From: Vicinamibacterales bacterium
GTDB taxonomy: Bacteria; Acidobacteriota; Vicinamibacteria; Vicinamibacterales; 2-12-FULL-66-21
Assembly (NCBI GenBank): GCA_036496585.1
Contig: DASXLB010000010.1
Span: 1-64,000, forward strand
Reading direction: 5' to 3'
DNA: 64,000 nucleotides
In this document: in pieces, positions 8,545 through 16,229 of the stretch
Layout: every line of letters starts with the position of its first letter
Position numbering within the stretch: the first letter of the stretch is position 1
Notes under the pieces: generated by a model
Told to the model about the DNA's origin: nothing
Databases searched by the model: none
Seen by the model: only the letters and a program-made list of their open reading frames with translations
Program-made: the position numbers and the translations under genes

Positions 8545-10755
8545 TCACCGCTTCTTCGACGCCGACGGATCGCCGGTGGGCGGTGGCGCGTGGTCGGTGG
8601 CGGCCGGCGGACCGAGCAGCTCGCGCAGGATGGGCTTGAGCGCGTCGGCCCACGCCTGGTAACCCTTCAACGTCGGGTGCAGCTTGTCGCCGTTCATCAT
8701 CCCGTCGTAGAGCTTTCCGTCCTTGTCCGCCAGCTTGTCGTTGACATTCAGGAACCGGATGGTCCTGCCGTCGGCGAGCTTCGCGAGGTTCGCGTTGATC
8801 TTCACGATCTCGGGCATCACTGCCATGTTGTCGTTGCGCGGGAAGATCGCCGTCAGGATGATCGTCGCGTTCGGCGCCTTCTGGCGTGAGAGATCGACGA
8901 TGCGCGTGACGCCGGCGGTGATGTCGTCGACCTTCGTTGCGTCGCCGGGGCGGTTGCCGACGTTGTTGGTGCCGGCGAGGATGACGATCACCTTCGGGTT
9001 GACGCCGTCGAGCTCGCCGTTGTCCAGGCGCCAGAGGATGTGCTCCGTCTTGTCGGCCCCCCAGCCGAAATCAGCGGCGTTCCAGCCCCAGAAATTCTCC
9101 TTCCAGTTGGCGAGATCGTCCGGGTAGTCGGTGGCGCCCCACCGGCGCGCGATCGAGTCCCCCTGGAAGTAGACGTCGGTACCGCCGGCCTTCGCCTTGT
9201 CGAGCAGATCCTTGTGCGCCTGCACGGAATTGGCGTCGACGCGCGGAACGGGCCGCGTTGCCGGCGAGACGAACGTGTAGTTCAGCATCCGATCGGCCCA
9301 CGGAATGAAGTAACGCCAGTTGGGCCCGTCGGTGTGGCCGCCGTCGTGCTGGCGCCAGGCGAGCTGGCCGGTCATCAGCGCGGTGTTCACCGGCGGCATC
9401 TTCTCGGTCTTGTAGTCGTCGGTCCTGCCGAGATCCTTGCCGCCGAGCAGGCGGAACACCGGCTGCGCCGCGATCGCCGCCATGAAGCTGCCCTGGTGAT
9501 CGAGCCACTTGGCGTCTCCCTTCTCGGGGACGCCGTAGCTGATGAAGGTCGGCCTCGGCGCGCAGAGCGCGATGAGCTCGTGCGCGTCGACGGGGAGGTC
9601 CGCCGGCGTCTTCTTCCCGAACGATGATTCGTCGGTGCCGTATTTCAGGAAGTTACCCGCCATCCAGTGGTACTCGCCCGATCCGGTCAGGTTCTCGACT
9701 GCTTCGCCCCAGTTGCGCCGGTGCAGCTTCGCGCCTCCTTCGCCCGACGAGCCGACGAGCACGACGGCGAAGCGCTGGTCGTAGGCCATGGTGACGAGCG
9801 CCGCCTTGCCGTAGCGCGACACGCCTTCGATGCCGACCTTCTTCGCGTCGACGGTGCTGTCGGTCTCGAGGTAGTCGAGCGCGCGCGATGCTCCCCAGGC
9901 CCAGGCGCGCAGGGCGCCCCAGTCGTCGGGCTTGCGCGGCTGTCCGGCGTTGACCAGCCCGATGATGCCGCGCGTCAGGCCGGCGCCGTTGTCGGCCTGG
10001 ACGCTGGTCGGGTTGAGCGCGACGTAGCCCCAGCCGCCGGCGATGAGCTGCTGCGTGGCGGGCAGATCGGAAGCGGCGGCGTTGGCTGGGGGCGCGCCGA
10101 AGCCGCGGCCTCCCGGCGGCGGTGTCCATCCCGGCAGCAGGAACGCGCCGCCGAACATGATCATGACCGGCACCGGCGTCCTGGTGTCGGCCGGCGTCAC
10201 CAGCCCGGCCTCGATGTTGACGTCGATCGCCGGGAACTTCGCGTTGTCCACGCGGCCGGTGAGCTTCTTCACCAGCACCGGCATGCCCCCCAGCGTCGTC
10301 TTTTCCGACCCCGTCACTGTCCAGACGACCTTCGGGGCGTTCTTCGGGACGCGACCAAGCACTTCGCGATCGAAGTCCTCGACGATCTCCGGCCGCCGCT
10401 CCTGCTCCCACACCGCCGCCGTCGTGACCTTCTTCCCGTTCTCGAGCGTGAGCACGTCGGGCAGATCGGGATACGGATTGGCGGTGGCCTCGTCGTAGCT
10501 CGCGTGGTTGGGCGCCTGATCGTTGCCGCTCGGGCCTGGGCGCAGCTTCGTGATGCCAAGCTGCTCCATCATGTTCTGGTGGTCCTCGGCCGCGGTCCAC
10601 GTCTTCGGCATCGGCATGCCGGCGGGCACCTTTGCGGCGTCGAACGGAGGCGGTGGCGGCGGACCCTGCTGGGCGGCCCCGATGCCGAGGACGCCCGGCG
10701 CCGCACTCACGGCCGCGATCAGCACGAACGTCCGGACGAGGTATTCTGCGCGCAT
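8545..10755 (-). CDS. Bifunctional esterase: CE15 glucuronoyl-esterase-like domain fused to SGNH/GDSL hydrolase
   Basis: The protein has 736 residues with a signal peptide (TFVLIAAVSAAPGVLGIGAAQ). Residues about 60-500 resemble CE15 4-O-methyl-glucuronoyl methylesterases: GVSRYGKAA places the nucleophile at Ser313, SSGEGGAKLHRRNWGE follows, and a His lies in QHDGGHTDGPNW. CE15 enzymes hydrolyse lignin-glucuronoxylan esters. Residues about 510-725 form an SGNH hydrolase: block I VYFQGDSI with Ser534, block III AGTNN, and block V Asp690-x-x-His693 in GDKLHPT. The C-terminal domain may deacetylate hemicellulose. Its start codon directly abuts that of the divergent PQQ dehydrogenase. Periplasmic or extracellular action on plant polysaccharide is inferred. 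Confidence 0.82.
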   Translation of the reverse strand: MRAEYLVRTFVLIAAVSAAPGVLGIGAAQQGPPPPPPFDAAKVPAGMPMPKTWTAAEDHQNMMEQLGITKLRPGPSGNDQAPNHASYDEATANPYPDLPDVLTLENGKKVTTAAVWEQERRPEIVEDFDREVLGRVPKNAPKVVWTVTGSEKTTLGGMPVLVKKLTGRVDNAKFPAIDVNIEAGLVTPADTRTPVPVMIMFGGAFLLPGWTPPPGGRGFGAPPANAAASDLPATQQLIAGGWGYVALNPTSVQADNGAGLTRGIIGLVNAGQPRKPDDWGALRAWAWGASRALDYLETDSTVDAKKVGIEGVSRYGKAALVTMAYDQRFAVVLVGSSGEGGAKLHRRNWGEAVENLTGSGEYHWMAGNFLKYGTDESSFGKKTPADLPVDAHELIALCAPRPTFISYGVPEKGDAKWLDHQGSFMAAIAAQPVFRLLGGKDLGRTDDYKTEKMPPVNTALMTGQLAWRQHDGGHTDGPNWRYFIPWADRMLNYTFVSPATRPVPRVDANSVQAHKDLLDKAKAGGTDVYFQGDSIARRWGATDYPDDLANWKENFWGWNAADFGWGADKTEHILWRLDNGELDGVNPKVIVILAGTNNVGNRPGDATKVDDITAGVTRIVDLSRQKAPNATIILTAIFPRNDNMAVMPEIVKINANLAKLADGRTIRFLNVNDKLADKDGKLYDGMMNGDKLHPTLKGYQAWADALKPILRELLGPPAATDHAPPPTGDPSASKKR

Positions 10756-12876
10756 ATGCCCCGCATCTTATCTGTCTTTGCCGTCGCGATGGCGGCCGCG
10801 ATCGTCGCGGCGCACGATGCGAAGGGGCCGGGGGAGTGGGGCTATGGCGGCGGTCCGGAGCAGATTCGCTACTCGCCGCTGACCGCGATCGATCGGAGCA
10901 ACGTGTCGAGTCTCGCGGTGGCCTGGTCGTACGACACCGGCGAGCCTGGCCCAATGCAGACCCAGCCAGTCGTTGTGCCAGGGGTCGGGGGCGCGCCCGA
11001 CGTGCTGTACGGCTATACGCCGACACACAAGGCGTTCGCGATCGACGCGGCGCGCGGCACGCCGCTGTGGACGTTCGATCCGGGCATCAAGGGCGTCGGA
11101 CCGAACCGCGGCGTCATGTACTGGACGAGCGGCTCCGATCGACGGGTGTTCGCCGCGGTCGACAACTTCATCTACGCGCTCGACGCGGCGACCGGCAAGC
11201 CGATCACGACGTTCGGCCGCGACGGCCGCATCGATCTACGCGACAACCTCGGACGCGATCCGAAGACCCAGGGCGTGCGGCTCACGACGCCGGGCGTGGT
11301 CTACCGGGATCTGATGATCGTCGGCGGCCGGGTGGGCGAGGCGCTGCCGACGGCGCCCGGCGATATTCGCGCGTATGACGTCCGGACGGGAGCGCTTCGC
11401 TGGTCGTTCCACACCATTCCGCATCCGGGCGAGCCGGGATACGAGACATGGCCGCCGCGCGCCTGGGAATACAGCGGCGCCGCCAACAACTGGCCCGGCA
11501 TGGCGCTCGACGAGAGCACCGGCATCGTCTATGTGCCGACCGGCTCGGCGGCGACCGACTTCTACGGCGCCGATCGCCTCGGCGACGATCTCTACGCGAA
11601 CTGCCTGCTGGCGCTCGACGCGGCGACAGGGAAGCACCTCTGGCACTTCCAGTTCGTGCGCCACGATTTGTGGGACCGCGACCCGCCGTCGCCGCCGAGC
11701 CTGGTCACGGTGACGCGCGGCGGACGCCGCGTCGCGGCTGTCGCGCAGGCGACCAAGCAGGGCTATGTGTTCCTGTTCGATCGTGCCGATGGCACGCCGC
11801 TCTTTCCGATCGAATACCGCGGCTATCCGGCGAGTACGGTGCCGGGGGAGCGTGCGGCCGCCGAGCAGCCGCTGCCGCTCGCGCCGCTGCCGTTCGCGCG
11901 CCAGCGCCTCACCGCCGACATGCTGACGACGCGGACGCCGGCGGCGCGGCAATGGGCGATCGACGCGTTCAAGGGGATGCGCAGCGACGGCCAGTTCGTC
12001 CCGTTCGGAATCGACAAGCCGACGGTCGTGTTTCCGGGTTACGACGGTGGCGCCGAGTACGGCGGGCAGGCCTTCGATCCAGAGACCGGCCTCTACTACG
12101 TGAACGCCAACGATCTGGCGTGGACGGGGCAGCTGGCGCCGGGCACCGGAGGGCAGAGCGGCAAGGGGCTTTATCAGCAGCAGTGCGGACTCTGTCATCG
12201 CGACGATCGCGCTGGCACGCCGCCACAGATCCCGACGCTGATCGGGATTCGCGATCGCCGAGCCTTCTCGGAGATCGTCGACACTGTGCGGCGGGGAGCC
12301 GGCCGGATGCCGGCGTTTCCGGCGCTCGAACAGACCGCCGTCAACGCGATCGTGCAGTACGTGTTGACCGGCGAGGATACTCCCGTGACGCCGGCCGGGG
12401 CGCCATCCACCGCCAGCGGTGCAGTACACCCGCTGATCAACAGCGACTATCGCTTCACCGGGTATAAGAAATTCCTCGATCCCGACGGCTATCCGGCGGT
12501 GGCGCCACCCTGGGGCACGCTCAGCGCGATCGATCTCAACTCAGGCGAGTACGCGTGGAAGGTGCCGCTTGGCGAGTATCCCGAACTGGCGGCACTCGGC
12601 CTGAAGGCGACCGGCAGCGAAAACTACGGCGGCCCCGTGGTGACCGGCGGCGGCCTCGTGTTCATTGCCGCCACCAACCATGACCGCAAGATCCGCGCAT
12701 TCGACAAGGCGAGCGGCGCGTTGCTCTGGGAATATGTGCTGCCGTCTTCCGGCAACGCGACGCCCGCGGTCTACGAGAGCGGCGGCCGCGAATTCATTGT
12801 CGTGGCCGCCGGCGGCGGCAAGTCGCCGCAAGGCGGTCCGGGCGGGATCTACGTCGCCTTCGCCCGGCCGAAATGA
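10756..12876 (+). CDS. PQQ-dependent dehydrogenase with inserted cytochrome c domain
   Basis: This secreted quinoprotein has 706 residues and a signal peptide (MPRILSVFAVAMAAAIVAAH). The N-terminal part shows PQQ beta-propeller repeats (YGYTPTHKAFAIDAARGTPLWTFD, AAVDNFIYALDAATGKPITTFG, CLLALDAATGKHLWHFQ). A haem c site, Cys477-Gly-Leu-Cys480-His481, sits in the middle of the chain, followed by a short cytochrome-like helix region (GRMPAFPALEQTAVNAIVQY). The propeller resumes afterwards with GGPVVTGGGLVFIAATNHDRKIRAFDKASGALLWE. This inserted-cytochrome layout resembles soluble quinoprotein glucose-dehydrogenase-like enzymes; the true substrate (sugar or alcohol) cannot be told. Electrons would pass from PQQ to the internal haem. 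Confidence 0.85.
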   Translation: MPRILSVFAVAMAAAIVAAHDAKGPGEWGYGGGPEQIRYSPLTAIDRSNVSSLAVAWSYDTGEPGPMQTQPVVVPGVGGAPDVLYGYTPTHKAFAIDAARGTPLWTFDPGIKGVGPNRGVMYWTSGSDRRVFAAVDNFIYALDAATGKPITTFGRDGRIDLRDNLGRDPKTQGVRLTTPGVVYRDLMIVGGRVGEALPTAPGDIRAYDVRTGALRWSFHTIPHPGEPGYETWPPRAWEYSGAANNWPGMALDESTGIVYVPTGSAATDFYGADRLGDDLYANCLLALDAATGKHLWHFQFVRHDLWDRDPPSPPSLVTVTRGGRRVAAVAQATKQGYVFLFDRADGTPLFPIEYRGYPASTVPGERAAAEQPLPLAPLPFARQRLTADMLTTRTPAARQWAIDAFKGMRSDGQFVPFGIDKPTVVFPGYDGGAEYGGQAFDPETGLYYVNANDLAWTGQLAPGTGGQSGKGLYQQQCGLCHRDDRAGTPPQIPTLIGIRDRRAFSEIVDTVRRGAGRMPAFPALEQTAVNAIVQYVLTGEDTPVTPAGAPSTASGAVHPLINSDYRFTGYKKFLDPDGYPAVAPPWGTLSAIDLNSGEYAWKVPLGEYPELAALGLKATGSENYGGPVVTGGGLVFIAATNHDRKIRAFDKASGALLWEYVLPSSGNATPAVYESGGREFIVVAAGGGKSPQGGPGGIYVAFARPK

Positions 12877-12936
12877 TGCCGCGGGCCGTCCCGCGCTGCG
12901 CCGCGCGACCGGGTGCGTGATACGTTCTCGTCGATC

Positions 12937-14496
12937 ATGCGTAATCGCGTCGCCATCGTCGCGGCCGGCCTGGGGCTGGCGCTCGTTCGGCCGCTCGCGC
13001 AGGCGCCTCAGCTGCCCGATCCCATCGCCTCGCGCATCGATCCCTACGTCGAGAAACAGCGCATCGTCGTCATGACCGACATCGCCAACGAGCCGGACGA
13101 CCAGATGTCGATGGTGCGTTTCCTGGTCTACTCGAATCAGTTCGACGTCGAGGGGCTGGTGGCGGCGACCTCCACGTGGATGCGGCAGCGCGTGCGTCCT
13201 GACGTGATCCGCACGGTCGTCGACGCCTATGCGGAAGTGCGGCCGTCGCTGCTCGCCAACCAGCCGGGCTTTCCCGATCCGGGCGCGCTGCGCGGCGTGA
13301 TCGTCTCAGGACAACCCTCGTACGGCATGGCCGCGGTCGGTCCAGGCAAGATGTCGGACGGCGCGGCGCTCATCCTGCGGGCCGCCGACAAGCCCGATCC
13401 GCGGCCGCTGTGGGTGCTCGCCTGGGGCGGAACGAACACGCTCGCGCAGGCGCTCCTCGAGGCCCGTACCTCACGTCCGTCCGCCGATCTCGATCGGCTC
13501 GTCGCCAAGCTGCGCGTCTACACGATCTCGGATCAGGACGATGCGGGCCCGTGGATCCGCCGGGAGTTTCCGTCCCTGCACTACATCGCGACGCCGTCGA
13601 CGCAGGACGGCGAGCAGTACTACTCGGCCACATGGACGGGCATCAGCGGCGACCGCTTCTACAAGAACGCGCCCGGCGCCGATTTCACGACCTTCACCGA
13701 CGCGTGGGTCAACGCCAACATCCGCGCCAAAGGACCGCTCGGCATGCACTACCCGCTGCCGTGCTGTATTCACGAGGGTGACACCCCGACGTTTCTCGGC
13801 CTGATCGACAACGGCCTCGACAGCTTCATGAGTCCCGCCTACGGCGGCTGGGGCGGACGCTACGTCTGGCGCACGCCGTCGGGCGAGCCCCGGCCGTTCT
13901 GGACGCAGGGGGGCGATTCGTACCCCGGCCGCGACAGCTCGCGCGACACGGTCACCGGCACCGACGGGCGGATCTACACGAGCGATCAGGCGACCATCTG
14001 GCGATGGCGCGACGCGTTCCAGCACGACTTTGCCGCGCGCATGGACTGGACGATCAAGGACGCGAAGTCCGCCAACCACAACCCCGTCGTCGTCGTGAAC
14101 GGCGTCGGCGGCCACGCGCCAATCGCGATCGAGGCGAAGGCGGGCGTGCCGCTGACGATCGATGCCTCCGCGACCCGCGATCCGGACGGCAATGCGCTGT
14201 CGTACCGCTGGTTCTTCTATCCGGAGGCGGGCACGGGCATTCCGGGCCGGCCGGTCGCGACGGGCCGGGAGGTGGCGATTGGCGGCGGCGGGACGCACGA
14301 GGAAGGCGGCATCCCGTCGGCGCCGGAAGGCGGCCCGAAGGATCCACCCGCACGCGTGACGCTCGCGGATGCGTCCACCCCACGCGTCACCGTGACGCCG
14401 CGCGTCCCCGGAACGTCGCACGTCATTCTCGCGGTCGAGGACAATGGCTCGCCGTCGCTGACGTCGTACCGGCGGGTGATCCTGACGATACGGTGA
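12937..14496 (+). CDS. DUF1593 (nucleoside-hydrolase-like, Sde182-type) secreted protein
   Basis: The product has 519 residues and a signal peptide (RNRVAIVAAGLGLALVRPLAQA). Residues about 40-360 resemble the nucleoside-hydrolase-like DUF1593 domain: IVVMTDIANEPDDQMSMVRFLVYSN is the metal-binding Asp-rich entry of the fold, and WVLAWGGTNTLAQAL and YTISDQDDAGPWIRREFP follow. The C-terminal 100 residues (PLTIDASATRDPDGNALSYRW ... VILAVEDNG) look like the beta-sandwich module that accompanies this domain in the cellulose-binding protein Sde182. True nucleosidase activity is doubtful; carbohydrate processing is more likely. The ATG at 12937 is chosen over a GTG at 12913 because it starts the signal peptide. 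Confidence 0.78.
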   Translation: MRNRVAIVAAGLGLALVRPLAQAPQLPDPIASRIDPYVEKQRIVVMTDIANEPDDQMSMVRFLVYSNQFDVEGLVAATSTWMRQRVRPDVIRTVVDAYAEVRPSLLANQPGFPDPGALRGVIVSGQPSYGMAAVGPGKMSDGAALILRAADKPDPRPLWVLAWGGTNTLAQALLEARTSRPSADLDRLVAKLRVYTISDQDDAGPWIRREFPSLHYIATPSTQDGEQYYSATWTGISGDRFYKNAPGADFTTFTDAWVNANIRAKGPLGMHYPLPCCIHEGDTPTFLGLIDNGLDSFMSPAYGGWGGRYVWRTPSGEPRPFWTQGGDSYPGRDSSRDTVTGTDGRIYTSDQATIWRWRDAFQHDFAARMDWTIKDAKSANHNPVVVVNGVGGHAPIAIEAKAGVPLTIDASATRDPDGNALSYRWFFYPEAGTGIPGRPVATGREVAIGGGGTHEEGGIPSAPEGGPKDPPARVTLADASTPRVTVTPRVPGTSHVILAVEDNGSPSLTSYRRVILTIR

Positions 14497-14511
14497 ACGC
14501 GGCGCCGCGAT

Positions 14512-15297
14512 CTATGCGCGCGGCGGGCCGAAGGGCTCGCCGGCCGGGAGCCACTCGATCGGTACGCCGTTGACGATGCGATGCAGCCAGTCGGCGACTT
14601 CGCGCATGCCCCAGTCTTCCGACATCATGTGGCCGAGCAGGATGACCCCGCGCTGACGGCCCAGCGCGTGCGCGTCGAGCGCGTACTCGGCGTTGCCGCC
14701 TGACTCCGGCGATTCGCCGCCGATCGACACGTCGATGGCCTGCGTCAGCGCCGGTACGCCGTAGCCGGGCCCCATGCTGATCCGCGTCACCTTCATCTGA
14801 GGATCGCCGCAGACGCGAATCGCCCGGCCGCCAAGACGCTTGGCGATATCGGCTGCCAGCGCGCGCAGGGTCGTCTCCGGGACGACGTAGATGCCGCGTT
14901 CGCTCGGCGAGACGTACTGCGCGAGCCCGAGGGTGCGCGCCGAGCCGGCCACGAGCGGATCGGGGTGCATCCGGTGCGCGTGATCGTGGAATCGCCAGAC
15001 CACCAGCTTCTGATCGCCGATGAAGGCGAGCTTCGCCTGATAGGTGGTATCTGCCTCGAGCGCCGCGGTCTGATCCAGGTGGTTGTAGAACGTCGGCTCG
15101 TGGGTGATCACGAAGTTGCGTCCGGCCGCCGCCGCGCGGTGGAGCACGTCGAGCGTCGCCATCCCGGTCGTCGCGATGCCCCGGACGGACGTCTCGGGTC
15201 GTCCCGCCTTGAACGTGTCGACGGTCGGCTCGCGCCAGGCGATCCCGTCGGCCGCCAGCGCCTGCTGGATGCGCGTCACGACCTCCTGCGCGGTCAC
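14512..15297 (-). CDS. Nif3-like dinuclear metal centre protein, no signal peptide
   Basis: The product has 261 residues. It resembles the Nif3/YbgI (DUF34) family, which forms toroidal hexamers with two metals per active site. Probable ligands are His66 in VITHEPTFY, the His residues of FHDHAHRMHPDP, and the His and acidic residues of LLGHMMSEDWGM. Family members act as metal-dependent hydrolases or metal chaperones of uncertain substrate. The GTG at 15297 overlaps the upstream stop in a GTGA arrangement, so the start is firm and translation is coupled. It is the second of two tandem paralogs; unlike the first it has no export signal and keeps the metal-ligand pattern. Confidence 0.75.
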   Translation of the reverse strand: MTAQEVVTRIQQALAADGIAWREPTVDTFKAGRPETSVRGIATTGMATLDVLHRAAAAGRNFVITHEPTFYNHLDQTAALEADTTYQAKLAFIGDQKLVVWRFHDHAHRMHPDPLVAGSARTLGLAQYVSPSERGIYVVPETTLRALAADIAKRLGGRAIRVCGDPQMKVTRISMGPGYGVPALTQAIDVSIGGESPESGGNAEYALDAHALGRQRGVILLGHMMSEDWGMREVADWLHRIVNGVPIEWLPAGEPFGPPRA

Positions 15298-16223
15298 GAC
15301 ACCCCCTCCCGCACCCCGGGATCGGACTGGGCGGCCGCGCTCCAGTACGGATCGCCGACGACGATCGCTTCGGCCGGCACCTGCGGTACGACCGAGCGCA
15401 CCCACGCCGCGCATGCGGCGGCGCTGGGCTCGAGCGACAGGATCCGGCCGACGGCCAGCAGCCCCTTCCGGGGGCGCGCGTCGAGCACGTAGGGCACCGC
15501 TTCCCATTCGCGCGGCTCGCCGGCGAGGATGACGTCGGCGCGCGGCATCCGCGCCACGGTGGAGGCGAGATCGGTCGTCCCGGGGCTCAACAGTACCGTC
15601 TGCACGCGCATGTCTGGCGGGCCGAGCCAGCGCAGGCCGCCGCGCGCGTGCAGCTTCGTCCGGACGTGCTCGATGAGCGCGTCGAGCCGCGTCTCGGGAA
15701 TGCTGTAAATCGCGTCGGCGTCGGCCACGCCGTACGCGCTCCAACCCAGCGCGTTGGCGAGCGCGGTGACCGGCTCGCTCGGCTTGCGCGCGTTCCAGTG
15801 TTCGCTGAACCGCCAGACCACGAGGTGATGGTCGTCAACGAGCGCCTTCTTCGCCGCATAGACGGGATCGCCGGCGCGGCCGCCTCCATCCTCGGCGCCG
15901 GTATAGAAGGTCGGCTCTTGGGTCACGATGAAGTTGCGGCCGGTTGCCGCGGCGCGGCGCAGTACGTCGGCCGTGGCCATCACGGTGGTCGCCACGCCGG
16001 TAACGAGCGTCTCGGCCGTTCCGGCCTTGATGCCGTCGACGTCGCCCTCACGCCACGGCACCCCGGCGCGTTTCTGAAGTTGATCGATCACCTGCGCGGC
16101 GGTCAGGCCATCGCCTTGGCCGGTCAGGCCATCGCCCTGGGCGCGGGCGCTGCGCAGGTTGGCGGCGACTGCCGCGGCGGCTGCCGTCGCCAGGAATGCC
16201 CGCCGCGTCGGCTGGGACGGCAT
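15294..16223 (-). CDS. Nif3-like paralog with Tat signal and degenerate metal site
   Basis: The product has 309 residues. The N-terminus (TRRAFLATAAAAAVAANLRSA) is a twin-arginine signal, so export of a folded protein is predicted. The body parallels its downstream neighbour (AAQVIDQLQKRAGVPWREGDVDGIKAG, GVATTVMATADVLRRAAATGRNFIVTQEPTFY). However, the His of THEPTFY is Gln102 here, and the C-terminal GHMMSED element is replaced by VGRILSLEPS, so the dinuclear site is probably lost or altered. A 21-bp tandem duplication encodes a doubled QGDGLTG just after the signal. The gene is coupled to its paralog and lies 6 nt downstream of the carboxylesterase, forming an apparent three-gene operon. Confidence 0.72.
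   Translation of the reverse strand: MPSQPTRRAFLATAAAAAVAANLRSARAQGDGLTGQGDGLTAAQVIDQLQKRAGVPWREGDVDGIKAGTAETLVTGVATTVMATADVLRRAAATGRNFIVTQEPTFYTGAEDGGGRAGDPVYAAKKALVDDHHLVVWRFSEHWNARKPSEPVTALANALGWSAYGVADADAIYSIPETRLDALIEHVRTKLHARGGLRWLGPPDMRVQTVLLSPGTTDLASTVARMPRADVILAGEPREWEAVPYVLDARPRKGLLAVGRILSLEPSAAACAAWVRSVVPQVPAEAIVVGDPYWSAAAQSDPGVREGVS
16101..16142. repeat. 21-bp tandem duplication inside the Nif3-like gene
   Basis: Two adjacent 21-nt units starting GGTCAGGCCATCGCC are nearly identical and in frame. They duplicate seven residues (QGDGLTG) between the Tat signal and the folded domain. This looks like recent slippage and is tolerated because it extends a linker. Confidence 0.85.
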
Positions 16224-16229
16224 CGGCGG

